This document shows positions 39,962 through 49,369 of a stretch of DNA of 50,598 nt, in pieces. The notes under the pieces are model-generated. The model was not told the origin of the DNA, searched no databases, and saw nothing but the letters and a program-made list of their open reading frames with translations. The position numbers were made by a program, and so were the translations under genes. The stretch is from Opitutaceae bacterium (lineage in GTDB: Bacteria; Verrucomicrobiota; Verrucomicrobiia; Opitutales; Opitutaceae): NCBI GenBank assembly GCA_028281165.1, contig JANQKI010000191.1:1-50598 (forward strand), read 5' to 3'. Each line of letters begins with the position of its first letter. Position 1 is the first letter of the stretch.

Positions 39962-42900
39962 TTAGAGATTGATTCGCGTTGCGAGCAAGCTGTGAATTTC
40001 GATTGCTTTTGGATCAGACAGAGAACTGCTATTTTCTCTTGAGAGCAACGTGTCGAGTGCGATTGACCATGGCATCCACCAAGGTTTATCTGCAACAGAG
40101 TGAAAGATTTCTGTAACCTCGTCTAGGCCATTTTTATGGCTTATTTGCTCAATAAGCCTGACGAATTTTCTATTGGCTATCGAAATTACGAATGAATCTT
40201 TCTCTGACATTTCGGATACCCATTTTTCAAATGAATATTTGGCATCTTTCCATTCTTTGCTCCAAATATCGATTGCAACCTGGATTAACGCCGCTCCTGG
40301 ATGCTTTGAGTCGATCGAATTAGCTTGATCGAATAGTCTTTTCGCTTCTTTGAAGTCCGTCTCGCTGATCAAAGCTAGCCATGCAAGCCCTCTTTTACCT
40401 GAAGCCGAGTTGCCATTTTCGAGTGCGTCAGCCTTCTCAAGCAAGAGTCTAGCCTTTTCCCATTGTTCACAATCCATGTATAGGTGACCTAGTCCGCTAT
40501 GCGGTTGAGCATATTTCCGATCGATCTCGATAGCTTTAAGATAGGCTTTCTCTGCCTTTTGAGGTTCGTCCAGTTTATATTGGTATAAAATGCCTAGCCC
40601 GTTGTGCGGTTGAGCTAATTTCGGATCAATCTCGACAGCTTTAAGATAGGCTTTCTCCGCCTTCTGGGGTTCGTCTAGATAATCAATATAGAGGTTGCCT
40701 AGCCCATTGTACGGTTGAGCGAATTTCGGATCAATCTCGACAGCTTTAAGATAGGCTTTCTCCGCCTTCTGGGGTTCGTCCAGGTGACGTTGGTAGAGGT
40801 TACCAAGTCCATAATGCGGTTGCGCATATTTCGAGTCGATACCGATAGCCTTAAGATAGGCTTTCTCCGCCTTCTGGGGTTTATCGAGATGACTCTGATA
40901 TAGGTCGCCCAGTCCGTCGTGTGGCGAGGCTAATTTCGAGTCGATTTTTATAGCTTCCAGATAGGCTTTCTCCGCCTTTTGAGGTTCGTCCAGTTTGTAC
41001 TGGTATAGGTCGCCCAGTCCTATGTGCGCATAGGCTAATTTGGGATCGATTTCTGTAGCTTCCAGATAGGCTTTCTCCGCCTTCTGGGGTTCGTCGAGAT
41101 GACGCTGGTAGAGGTTGCCAAGTCCGTATTGCAGTTGAGCTAATCTGGGATCGATTTCTGCAGCTTCCAGATAGGCTTTCTCCGCCTTTTGAGGTTCGTC
41201 CAGTTTGTACTGGTATAGGTCGCCCAGTCCTATGTGCGCGTAAACGAATTTGGGATCGATTTCTGTAGCTTCCAAATAGGTTTTCTCCGCCTTTTGGGGT
41301 TCGTCCAGTTTGTACTGGTATAGGTCGCCCAGTCCGTCGTGAGGCAAGGCTAATTTGGGATCGATTTCTATAGCTGTAAGATAGGCTTTCTCCGCCTTTT
41401 GGGGATCGTCCAGCTTGTACTGGTATAGGTCGCCTAGTCCGTTGTGAGGAAATGCGGATTTGGGATCGATTTCTATAGCTGTAAGATAGGCTTTCTCCGC
41501 CTTTTGGGGATCATCCAGATGATCCTTATAAAGGTTTCCAACATTGTTGAAAGCAGGCGATTCGAGATGATGTAAGTCGATAGCATATTCGTATCCTGCA
41601 ACAGCGGCATCCAACAGCTCCTCACGCCATGAATTGGAATACGAGTCGCTGTCGATTGACCGTGCACAGTCGAAGCATGCCTTGCCCACTGTATCTCTCT
41701 GTGGTAAATCATCTAAGCCGAAATGATCGATTGCTTTAATTAGCGAGGCAATTTTCGCGGCAGCCATCTTCGGCAGCATACTATAGTTCGTTGAGATTGA
41801 TCCTTCGAGTAGGTCGAGCCCTGCTTTTTCTTCATCGGTCCACCTAGAAGAGGTGTCTTTCATTTTTCGCAGCCATTTTACTATCGATGGCGTATCGGGT
41901 GATTGAGACTCCTTCGTTTGCCAGAATTTACCTGCCTTTGAATTGTCCCTCCCTGAAAGGGAGAGTTCACGGAGTATCATCTCTAGAGGCTGGCTGTCCA
42001 CTTCATAGACTCTTGTGAGACAGATTGCACGAGCGATCTCCTCTATGATATCACCTCCCTCATTCCAAGAGCGGAGATTTAGTTCGGAGATTATTCTATT
42101 CAATCTTTGTTTTATATTAGCTGGAGTTGGTTTGGCTACAGGAGGAGAAAGATGTCTGGCCAAGGATTGCACGACCTCGCGAAACGGGGCAGGCCACTTG
42201 TCTTCATCCCTCCAGTGAGTGCGCAGGTATGAGCGGACTGTAGGGTGGAGATCTCCTCCGTCCGACAGGAGGGAATAGCGCTTTGCTAGTGCACGAAGTC
42301 TTTCTTTGGGAGAAGGGTGACTCCAATACGCTTTCAGAAATTCGATGTCCATCGTTGGCATAACAGCGAGAGCGATAATATCTCGCAGGTCCTCTTCATG
42401 TTCTGGCTGGCCTTCCAAGTTTAAGAGGATCCGGTCGGCAACCTTACCGATTACACGTTGAATGTCGGCCTCTTTTTCTTCTAACGGAAGTGCTTCTTCT
42501 TCCTCTATCGCCAGATTGCTCATAACAGAGCTTCCTTTTTCATGCAGATCAAGCAAGCCGCGTACTGCCAAGGGTACCCCGCGGGTTACGCGATGTAGTC
42601 GCTCTGCGAGTGCTTCAACATCTCCTTCGATAGAAACTTCCAGTTTTTCTAGCGACAATTCGATCTCGCTGATGGAGAATCGAAGCAATTCGCCAAAGTC
42701 ATCGACGTGAAGTGCTGCTGGTGGCAATTCCTCTTGCCAGCCGCGTCGTCGCCCCTTCGGCTGGTGGAGATCTGGTCGTAAGCGACTGCCGAACAATACT
42801 AGCAAGGGTAGAGGCTCGCGAATTAGAGGCGTTAACAGCTCTCTCAGCCACGCATCGATATCCTCTGAAAGCACTTCGCAAGTATCCAATAGTACAATGA

Positions 42901-44842
42901 TCGGGTGGCGTTCCATGGCATTTCGCATGGCTTGCCTCAAACCGTTGGCTCGTTCGCGATTCGGACAGATCACTGAGGGATCCGTTTCTCCGATTTCTCG
43001 GCACCAAGCAGCGAATATTTCCCTATAATGGGTCTTGTTTTCGCGAAGTATCTGCATATTTCGTTTTCTGGTTTCGTCGTTCCTTTGCCAGAGTCGTTCC
43101 TCTATTAGAAGCTGAGTCAGTCGGGCATCAACTTGATCTCTTCCCTCCAGAGCGGCTTTGCTCATTTGATCATCGAATCTTTCTACCGCTTTCTTATGTG
43201 CGGCGGCGGCGATCGCTACTCTATCCTTGGCCTGCCAGTAGGGCTCGACAATCTCCTTTCCCAGACGCTGAGCTAAACGTATGGCTAATAGGTCGAATAC
43301 TTCTTCTGCTCCCCGAGGTTCTGACTTAAGGGGTTCGAGCCACTCACGCTTGTCCCAGTCCACGATGAGGGACTTGATTCCTGGAAATTGCTCTTCAGCC
43401 TGATAGCGGATGCGATGAAGAAACCAACTCTTTCCCATGCCGCCGAATCCGTGTGTCCAGATCACTTTAAAGCCCTGACTTCCTAAACGCTCTTCTCCCG
43501 TATGAAAGCGCTTCATGAGTCCTTTGACTGCATCTGCCGCGAGGCCTAATTGAGAGGCTCTTCCAATAAAGGCATCTGCCGTATCGAGGAAAGTATCTAT
43601 CGGATGAAGTGGTAGATCAGGCCTAGAAATAACGGCGGCTGTTTTCCCTTTAGATTTAGGCGATGGAGACTTTGTAGATATTGCTTTCGTCCATCCTTCA
43701 GGCAAACTAAGCGGCTGATCATAGGCTGCGTTGGATCGACGTTCCAATCGAAACGCGCCTTTGAGGATCCGCCCGTCGAGCCGAAATCGACCGTCGTAAA
43801 TCAAGGGTATCGCTTTAAGCCTTGCACTGTTGAATTTAGGTGGAAGGTCAAAACGTAGAAGTTGACAGGAGAGGGGTGCGTCGTCTGGTAACTGGTCTTC
43901 TTTTAGCCCAAAACTACCCACAGACAGAACCGCTGCCGAGCCGTCCTTTTTCCAGGGCCAAGATTGAGGCTGTCCTTGGTCGTGATGATGGCCATGTATG
44001 ATGAGATGAGGTTGCGTATCGGTGGCAATTTTTATGAGATGATGCTTCCCTTCGAATCCAGCCAAGTCTGCGACATAGTGTTCGAAATCGTCGAGTGGCA
44101 TTCTAAAGGGTGTACCAAGCTTTTTCTCTTTGCACCTTAGCCATTCTTCAGTCCATTCAGTGTTGGCGGCGGTAGTAGCGATTGGATTATGGTGGATCCC
44201 GATAATCTTGATACGCTCCGTGAAGGCCTCTTCCTGCCATGCATCCATCAGTTTCTGTGACTGATGGGAACTTATATAACCACCTTTAATTTTATCGTTT
44301 TCGCGTTCGCAGGTGTTTAGGGCTGCGATCGACAGGCAGAGCTCGGGAAAGTCTCGTAACCATGAGTCTGCACCGAGCCTTCTAACATTATGTAGATCTG
44401 CTAAATTGTTTTCGTTTACTCCACTGCCGTAGAAATCACTGAGAAATTTTCTATAGTTGGCCAGCTTCTCTTTTTGAATATAGTCATCTAGCTCTTCCTC
44501 TTTTATTTCCTCGTTTTGGCATTGGGCACGAACGCTACGACAAGCGGCCCAGGATAGATCATGATTACCCGGAAGGAACACGAATCGTGGTTTGGGTAGT
44601 TTCATCTCTTTAGCGAGAGCGAGGAAAAACTTGGTAGCCGTCTTGAATTGGCTAGGCAAGCCGGTTTCTACCAGATCGCCTGTGACGACAACTATGTCGA
44701 TTTTAGCAGTGTCGCCCGCTTGTTCGTTCACATCCTCATCACAGATCGCCTTAAAGAAGGCGACTGCCAAATCGGCTGGATCGTCATCGCCGAAACGATT
44801 CTTATTGCCAAAGTGGAGATCAGAAAGATGGAGTATGAGCAT
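39962..44842 (-). CDS. Calcineurin-type phosphoesterase / STAND NTPase / TPR protein
   Basis: 1626 residues from the ATG at 44842; a TTG six codons upstream is also open, but MLILHLSDLHFG is a standard family start. Domain 1 (1-350) is a metallophosphoesterase with a full metal set: D8-x-H10, GD at 55-56, GNHD at 92-95, HH at 217-218 and GHHHD at 284-288. Domain 2 (about 424-900) is a STAND-type NTPase: FIGR, P-loop GFGGMGKS (465-472), Walker B VLLDTCE with D653, FGSR after it, and the GxP motif GVPLAV near 755. Domain 3 (about 1085-1460) is TPR, including ten 35-residue units, followed by a divergent helical tail. The effector-switch-sensor order matches antiviral STAND proteins. It stands alone as a transcription unit. 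Confidence 0.9.
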   Translation of the reverse strand: MLILHLSDLHFGNKNRFGDDDPADLAVAFFKAICDEDVNEQAGDTAKIDIVVVTGDLVETGLPSQFKTATKFFLALAKEMKLPKPRFVFLPGNHDLSWAACRSVRAQCQNEEIKEEELDDYIQKEKLANYRKFLSDFYGSGVNENNLADLHNVRRLGADSWLRDFPELCLSIAALNTCERENDKIKGGYISSHQSQKLMDAWQEEAFTERIKIIGIHHNPIATTAANTEWTEEWLRCKEKKLGTPFRMPLDDFEHYVADLAGFEGKHHLIKIATDTQPHLIIHGHHHDQGQPQSWPWKKDGSAAVLSVGSFGLKEDQLPDDAPLSCQLLRFDLPPKFNSARLKAIPLIYDGRFRLDGRILKGAFRLERRSNAAYDQPLSLPEGWTKAISTKSPSPKSKGKTAAVISRPDLPLHPIDTFLDTADAFIGRASQLGLAADAVKGLMKRFHTGEERLGSQGFKVIWTHGFGGMGKSWFLHRIRYQAEEQFPGIKSLIVDWDKREWLEPLKSEPRGAEEVFDLLAIRLAQRLGKEIVEPYWQAKDRVAIAAAAHKKAVERFDDQMSKAALEGRDQVDARLTQLLIEERLWQRNDETRKRNMQILRENKTHYREIFAAWCREIGETDPSVICPNRERANGLRQAMRNAMERHPIIVLLDTCEVLSEDIDAWLRELLTPLIREPLPLLVLFGSRLRPDLHQPKGRRRGWQEELPPAALHVDDFGELLRFSISEIELSLEKLEVSIEGDVEALAERLHRVTRGVPLAVRGLLDLHEKGSSVMSNLAIEEEEALPLEEKEADIQRVIGKVADRILLNLEGQPEHEEDLRDIIALAVMPTMDIEFLKAYWSHPSPKERLRALAKRYSLLSDGGDLHPTVRSYLRTHWRDEDKWPAPFREVVQSLARHLSPPVAKPTPANIKQRLNRIISELNLRSWNEGGDIIEEIARAICLTRVYEVDSQPLEMILRELSLSGRDNSKAGKFWQTKESQSPDTPSIVKWLRKMKDTSSRWTDEEKAGLDLLEGSISTNYSMLPKMAAAKIASLIKAIDHFGLDDLPQRDTVGKACFDCARSIDSDSYSNSWREELLDAAVAGYEYAIDLHHLESPAFNNVGNLYKDHLDDPQKAEKAYLTAIEIDPKSAFPHNGLGDLYQYKLDDPQKAEKAYLTAIEIDPKLALPHDGLGDLYQYKLDEPQKAEKTYLEATEIDPKFVYAHIGLGDLYQYKLDEPQKAEKAYLEAAEIDPRLAQLQYGLGNLYQRHLDEPQKAEKAYLEATEIDPKLAYAHIGLGDLYQYKLDEPQKAEKAYLEAIKIDSKLASPHDGLGDLYQSHLDKPQKAEKAYLKAIGIDSKYAQPHYGLGNLYQRHLDEPQKAEKAYLKAVEIDPKFAQPYNGLGNLYIDYLDEPQKAEKAYLKAVEIDPKLAQPHNGLGILYQYKLDEPQKAEKAYLKAIEIDRKYAQPHSGLGHLYMDCEQWEKARLLLEKADALENGNSASGKRGLAWLALISETDFKEAKRLFDQANSIDSKHPGAALIQVAIDIWSKEWKDAKYSFEKWVSEMSEKDSFVISIANRKFVRLIEQISHKNGLDEVTEIFHSVADKPWWMPWSIALDTLLSRENSSSLSDPKAIEIHSLLATRINL
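40466..41515 (-). repeat. Ten tandem 105-bp repeats encoding TPR units
   Basis: Ten in-frame units of exactly 105 bp (35 residues) with the core PQKAEKAYL and GLGxLY. Nucleotide identity between units is high. The units near 40980-41085 and 41190-41295 differ by only a few bases, so a two-unit (210-bp) block was probably duplicated recently. Repeats of this kind change copy number easily. Confidence 0.93.
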
Positions 44843-45282
44843 AGGGAAAGTTAAAGCCAATCACGGGCAATGAGGTGAAATCGAGTTTGAAAATCAGGTG
44901 AATTCTATAAGATAATAGTGGGCACAATTATCCGAACTTGGTCCAGCTAAATCCATAAGGCTCAGTCCGACTCCTCATCAAAGCACATAGCTGCTGACTT
45001 ATAGAAACAAACCTACTGTTGTTTGTTATTACGGAAGTGGCTGGATACAGGGCTATCTGAACAAGCGGTAGCGACCTTTGGGAAAGAAGCTTAAGTGACG
45101 GTTTCCATTGTGATTATCGCTTGACTAATCACGTTTTACGGCAACACGTTTCGATTAGCTGCTCAAAGGGAGCCTCCACGTCCGCGGTAAGGGTTGAACC
45201 TGCCTTAACTCACATAATTCATAAACCTTCTTTCAGTCTGAAGGAGCGGACAGCAGGCCGAACACATTGAAAGAGGTTTATT
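44843..45282. other. Divergent intergenic region, no gene seen
   Basis: 440 bp between the STAND gene and the DUF1835 gene, carrying promoters for both by position. No tRNA, convincing reading frame or long palindrome was found. Short symmetrical words (GATTA/TAATC near 45115-45135) are too weak to call. An AAAGAGG ribosome-binding site precedes the ATG at 45283. Confidence 0.45.
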
Positions 45283-46542
45283 ATGACAAAGTCATTGCCT
45301 ACGCGTCCTCATATCGAGGCGCTTAAGAAGGAAGCCAAGAGGCTCCAACGTTCTATCCCATTGGGAGACATTACGTCTCTTGATTTGGTGAAGCAGCATC
45401 ATCCAGATTATAAGGATGCCATATCTGTCGAATCGATCAAGCTGCAGGAAGCGCAACTCGTAGTTGCCCGGGAATACGGGTTCTCCTCCTGGCCCGATAT
45501 GGTGTCGGAGCTAAAGTCGTCTGACAGTGAAGACGAAGCGAAGCCCGACCTTGGCGATGCGAAGATGCTGCACATTGTGAACGGTTCCCATGTTCTCGAA
45601 CAGCTTGAGGAGATCGGTTTCCGTGGCCGTTTTCTCGAATGGAGGGAGGTCTTGCACGAGGGGCGTTTGCACGAATCCTTTCGCGGCGAGACCTATAATC
45701 GCATTCGCCTGGATGCGATTGCCGAAATGGGCGTGTCAATCGATAAGGAAAGATCACTTCAAGCCCTAGCCGATCGCGATGCCCTCGTAGAGAGCTGTGC
45801 CGATTTCGAGGAGGTTGCGCTCTGGTTCGAGTACGATCTTTACGATCAGCTTCAGCTTCTTGAAATTCTATCCCGCTTCGACGAAGCTCGTCTTCTGGAC
45901 CTCGATCTGAGGCTTGCATTTGCAGAGAAAAATTTCCTCGGCAACCTGAGTGCCGAAGAAAAAGCGCTGCTCTGGAAGCAACGTTTTCGTGTCTCCAATC
46001 AACAGATACAGGAGGCGCATCAGATTTGGGAGCTGATCTGCCAGGGCAGGTTTCTTGAAGTTCAAGAACTATCGCATACTCAAACCTTAAGTACGCCAGG
46101 CTTGAATGAAGCATTGGTTCGCTGGTTTCAGGAATTCCCTAGTTCGAGCAATGGGCTTTCGCGTGTCGAGCGCCAGATCTTGGAAGCCTTGGATGAGGGC
46201 CAATTCGACCTCGTCGGCATGTTCCGCTCCAGCCAGTCTAAAGAGCCAGCTCAATACATGGGCGATTCTACCTTTTACTATTATGTGAAACGATTAACGA
46301 TTGGAGATCGCCCGTTGATTCGACAGACAGCAGGAAACGCATTCCTTATGCCACAAGAAAGCGGATACACAGATGCTTTCCGTGCTCAGCGTTTCGAATT
46401 AACCGCTGAAGGACAAGATGTCTTAGAGGGCAGGGCAGACGCTATCGCGTTGCGCGGTATCGACAAGTGGATTGGCGGTTTTCACCTTACGCCAGAGAAC
46501 TTACTTCGATGGGATGAGAATGGACAGCAGCTGATTGAGTAG
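45283..46542 (+). CDS. DUF1835-family protein with N-terminal AREYGFSSWP element
   Basis: 419 residues. Residues about 50-72 hold QLVVAREYGFSSWPDMV, an element common at the start of Verrucomicrobiota/Acidobacteriota ankyrin-type and related proteins. The DUF1835 domain begins near 94 with LHIVNGSHVLEQL and FLEWREVLHEG. The C-terminal part (FELTAEGQDVLEG, then IDKWIGGFHL) fits the partner domain usually found with DUF1835. The molecular function of this family is not known to me. It has a good Shine-Dalgarno site (AAAGAGG, 7 nt before the ATG) and stands alone. It faces away from the STAND gene. Confidence 0.83.
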   Translation: MTKSLPTRPHIEALKKEAKRLQRSIPLGDITSLDLVKQHHPDYKDAISVESIKLQEAQLVVAREYGFSSWPDMVSELKSSDSEDEAKPDLGDAKMLHIVNGSHVLEQLEEIGFRGRFLEWREVLHEGRLHESFRGETYNRIRLDAIAEMGVSIDKERSLQALADRDALVESCADFEEVALWFEYDLYDQLQLLEILSRFDEARLLDLDLRLAFAEKNFLGNLSAEEKALLWKQRFRVSNQQIQEAHQIWELICQGRFLEVQELSHTQTLSTPGLNEALVRWFQEFPSSSNGLSRVERQILEALDEGQFDLVGMFRSSQSKEPAQYMGDSTFYYYVKRLTIGDRPLIRQTAGNAFLMPQESGYTDAFRAQRFELTAEGQDVLEGRADAIALRGIDKWIGGFHLTPENLLRWDENGQQLIE

Positions 46543-46556
46543 TCCTGAATATTATT

Positions 46557-46633
46557 GAACCATATCATTCACCAGACTTACACAATTCTAATACCTCTAG
46601 ATATATTTGTGAACTCTGTGCGTTATGTGGTTC
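46557..46633. repeat. Intergenic palindromic element E
   Basis: GAACCA (46557-46562) faces TGGTTC (46628-46633), with an inner CACAA/TTGTG pair (46581-46585 and 46607-46611). It is AT-richer and more degenerate than elements C and D but has the same GAACCA end. It lies between convergent genes and could serve as a terminator. Confidence 0.5.
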
Positions 46634-46642
46634 TGATTACCA

Positions 46643-48649
46643 TTAGAATCCCCATCTGAGGCCGCCGTAGGCGGAAAATCCGGCGGTTTGGAAACCTTCG
46701 ATTTCAACGTAGTCTTCGTCGAAGAGATTATCCATCCGCAGCCAGATCGTCGACTTTTCATTCAGCTCGTGTTGTAGCGATAAATTGGTGACGGTGTAGC
46801 CGGGCTGCTTAGTTTGACTGGCGTTGGTGGAGTATTGACTGGTCGCGTGGTAAACCGTGGCATTGAAGCTCCACTTGATGTCGGCTGGCTTCCAATTGGC
46901 GTTTAGGCTATAAACATTGCGAGGAACGCGTTCCGCTTCAGCTGAAGTTCTGATCGGATTATCGGCGTTTCCTCCTCGAAAGAACTCCGCGTCGGTATAG
47001 GTGTGGGACCCATTTAAGACGAGAGACTCGGAAACTCTCCAGTTGAGGTTCGTTTCGATGCCAATGCTTTGGTAGTCGTTGTTCTCAAATGCTCCAAAGG
47101 GGCCTTTGGTGATGTCCCAAAAAATGTGCTCTTCGAGTTCGTATCCAAAGATCGAGCTCCCCAAAACGAGTTTTTGTTCGGGAAATGATTTTTCTATGCC
47201 CAGGTCCCAACCGTCTCCTGATTCGGGAGTAAGGTTTTCGTTGCCGAAGAAGCCCCAAAGCTGATCGGTGGTTGGGGCTTGAAATGCCGTTCCATAAGAA
47301 GCGTGAATTCGTGTATCCAAGAAATCAATGCGATAGCTGAAGGACGAGCGCCAAGTGGTTTCCTTTCTAGATTGGTCAGGATTGATTCCCTCGTTGCTAA
47401 TGGCAAGGTCGTCGTGGCGGGCTCCCAGAGTGAGATCGAGCTGTTCATTTACGGAAAAAATGTTCTCAACAAAGGCTGAGACCGTCTCGTGTTCTCCAAT
47501 GGTGGCCAGAGACTTTTCGTTTTCCACTTCTACACCCGCAATGGCTGTCCAATGCTCATTTGCGGAAATGATATTTTGCCAGTCGAGCTTGTAACGTTCC
47601 CCTTTTAAGGAAAATGGGCCGAATGAGGAAACGCTTAGCGTATCCACATAAGAGAAAGCTAAGCCAGCCTGACTCTGCCATGCATCGCTCAGGCTAATTT
47701 CTCCGCCGACTTTGGCGAAGAACTGTTCATTATCGGTATGGCTTCTCGCGGGTAGGGCGTCGTTATCGAAGTCGGATGACGCATCTATGTAGTAGGAAAA
47801 CAGGTACAAACGAAGCGCCTCGGTGGGGTTATATTCCAATTTCGTTGAAAGGTTGAGAGCCTGATGCCCGTCGTCGTCTGCGAAATCAGGCCCTAGATTG
47901 GGATCTTGAGACGAAAAATATTCGCTGTCCATTGCTCCGGCATTGATTGACCAATTCAGTTTCTCTGAACCGCCATAAAGCGAGAGTGATCCCTGGAAAG
48001 TGTTATAGGATCCAGCGCTTAGTTCGATGGAGCCCCCTGACTCGGAAGAACTTCCTCGACTATTAATATTGATGACTCCTGCCAAGGAGTTCGCTCCGTA
48101 GAGGGAACCTTGCGCTCCTTTCAGTATTTCAATGCTTGATACATTGCTACTTAGGAGACTGCCGAAGTTGATGATATCGCCTGTAGAAGGGTTGCTTACT
48201 TCGATTCCGTCGATCATGACCGTGGGCTTTGTCGTGTTTAGGCCGCGGGTTGTGATGCCAAACGTTCCGCCAGGACCTCCATTGTTTCGCAAATAGAAGC
48301 CAGGTGTTAATCGAAGAGCTTCAAGAAGGAAGGGCTGATTCGTTTTTCTCAAGTCGAAGCTTGAAATGTAGTCCACTGAACTGCCGATGCGATCCAGAGG
48401 GAGCTCGAAGCGATTGGCTACGCTAACATATGGCGGGAGCTCATAGGCATCTGTATTCTCGACTTCCTGAGCATCGCAAGGGCAGATGAGGATCGGAATT
48501 GAGAGACCGGTTAGGGTGAGGGCTCTTATTGTTCGAAAGGTCTTAGACGTTCCGCTACGTTTTAGAAACTCCTTTTTGGATGTATCTAGTAGCGGCATGT
48601 CTGTGACATGTCGAAAGGAGTTTTGATTGTAGTTGTTTTTTGGTGTCAT
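46643..48649 (-). CDS. btuB: BtuB-like TonB-dependent receptor
   Basis: 668 residues, close to the length of BtuB-type receptors. The long N-terminal stretch before the hydrophobic signal (LTLTGLSIPILICPCDA) suggests the true start may be the ATG at 48598. The plug has RIGSSVDYISSFDLRK and IEILKGAQGSLYGANSLAGVINI, and the barrel ends in GLRWGF with terminal Phe. The cobalamin riboswitch directly upstream makes vitamin B12 or another corrinoid the probable ligand, to be passed to a BtuF/CD-like system not seen in this window. Confidence 0.92.
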   Translation of the reverse strand: MTPKNNYNQNSFRHVTDMPLLDTSKKEFLKRSGTSKTFRTIRALTLTGLSIPILICPCDAQEVENTDAYELPPYVSVANRFELPLDRIGSSVDYISSFDLRKTNQPFLLEALRLTPGFYLRNNGGPGGTFGITTRGLNTTKPTVMIDGIEVSNPSTGDIINFGSLLSSNVSSIEILKGAQGSLYGANSLAGVININSRGSSSESGGSIELSAGSYNTFQGSLSLYGGSEKLNWSINAGAMDSEYFSSQDPNLGPDFADDDGHQALNLSTKLEYNPTEALRLYLFSYYIDASSDFDNDALPARSHTDNEQFFAKVGGEISLSDAWQSQAGLAFSYVDTLSVSSFGPFSLKGERYKLDWQNIISANEHWTAIAGVEVENEKSLATIGEHETVSAFVENIFSVNEQLDLTLGARHDDLAISNEGINPDQSRKETTWRSSFSYRIDFLDTRIHASYGTAFQAPTTDQLWGFFGNENLTPESGDGWDLGIEKSFPEQKLVLGSSIFGYELEEHIFWDITKGPFGAFENNDYQSIGIETNLNWRVSESLVLNGSHTYTDAEFFRGGNADNPIRTSAEAERVPRNVYSLNANWKPADIKWSFNATVYHATSQYSTNASQTKQPGYTVTNLSLQHELNEKSTIWLRMDNLFDEDYVEIEGFQTAGFSAYGGLRWGF

Positions 48650-48754
48650 GGTTTGAGCAATTTCGTATGTGTCGCTCGATCAACGAAATGCCCATGCTTC
48701 AAAAACCATGAAAGCTCCAGATGCAGTTAGGCGCCTCCGCAGCTCATGAATTGA

Positions 48755-48990
48755 AAAACCACTGACAATTTCCCTCGTTCAAGCGACAAGGCGACTCAGG
48801 GCTTTGCCTTTCGTCTCGAAATAAATCCGCTGCCAGTGGTCGGACTCCAAGTTTGTAGCCTCTTGCTTGAGGCGGCCTTTCCCTGTCCTCATATTCGGGA
48901 TTCCCAAAGCGACCAGCCTTAGGATCGGGTTCGTGACTTGTTACCGTAGCGCGACTGTCGCCGATTTTCACGGCGTTTCCTGGGTCAGCG
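48755..48990 (-). promoter_or_regulatory. Cobalamin riboswitch
   Basis: On the minus strand the conserved core reads AGGAAACGCCGTGAAAATCG (from about 48981), then GACAGTCGCGCTACGGTAAC, matching the GGTG-AA-TCC-ACAG-CCCGC-ACTGT pattern of B12 riboswitches. A B12-box-like CTTGGAGTCCGACC lies near 48840-48853. Downstream, CCACTG of the aptamer edge can pair with CAGTGG followed by five T (48750-48760), a plausible terminator. It ends about 100 nt before the BtuB-like start, so B12 would reduce receptor expression. Confidence 0.88.
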
Positions 48991-49168
48991 AAGATTAAGT
49001 TCTAAAGAACGAATGAGGTAGTAAGAGTTGGTGAAATGTGGACTGTCAATAGATACTTTTTCCATCTTAATTTTTCGTTTCTATGCTTGACCTGGCAACC
49101 AAAAGGCTTCTTTTCATCGCTTAACTTTGTCGTATCGATTCCGATACTGGCATGAGTTATTCCGCAAA

Positions 49169-49270
49169 ATGAACGCTACTCTCAATAAGAACTCTGCTTC
49201 GCTCGTGAGCCTCGTCGTGGTCAACGTGGTGCTCGTCCTTGTTGTAAAGGTCGCGTCGATGCGGAGCTAA
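49169..49270 (+). CDS. Branched-chain amino acid leader peptide (33 residues, Val/Leu-rich)
   Basis: ATG at 49169 to TAA at 49268-49270. The peptide begins MNATLNKNSASL and continues SLVVVNVVLVLVVKVAS: ten Val and five Leu in 33 residues, no Ile. It lies upstream of a strong intrinsic terminator and the acetolactate synthase gene. Val/Leu-rich leaders of this kind control ilv genes by transcription attenuation in proteobacteria (IvbL-like): ribosome stalling at Val or Leu codons would prevent terminator formation. Composition, position and terminator all agree; the ORF is too short to find by length. Confidence 0.88.
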   Translation: MNATLNKNSASLVSLVVVNVVLVLVVKVASMRS

Positions 49271-49299
49271 CGAAACGTTTTTAATCTAACGAAATTCGA

Positions 49300-49329
49300 A
49301 AAACCCGCCGGCGCGAACCGGCGGGTTTT
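49300..49329 (+). terminator. Attenuator terminator of the acetolactate synthase operon
   Basis: Twelve-bp perfect stem AAAACCCGCCGG (49300-49311), loop CGCGAA, complement CCGGCGGGTTTT (49318-49329), followed by CGTTTATT. It lies 29 nt after the leader stop codon and 40 nt before the acetolactate synthase ATG, the classic attenuator position. Confidence 0.92.
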
Positions 49330-49369
49330 CGTTTATTCAGCCCGTTGGAAAGTGTCGGCGCCAAGAAAA

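Noticed and set aside
40466-41515. Tandem repeats considered as a CRISPR array
   Set aside because: Units are contiguous 105-bp coding repeats without spacers and encode TPR motifs in frame.
45100-45200. Possible tRNA-like or structured RNA before the DUF1835 gene
   Set aside because: No acceptor stem, T-loop GTTCGA or consistent stems could be found.
48744-48971. 75-codon minus-strand frame
   Set aside because: It falls inside the cobalamin riboswitch; RNA conservation explains the sequence.
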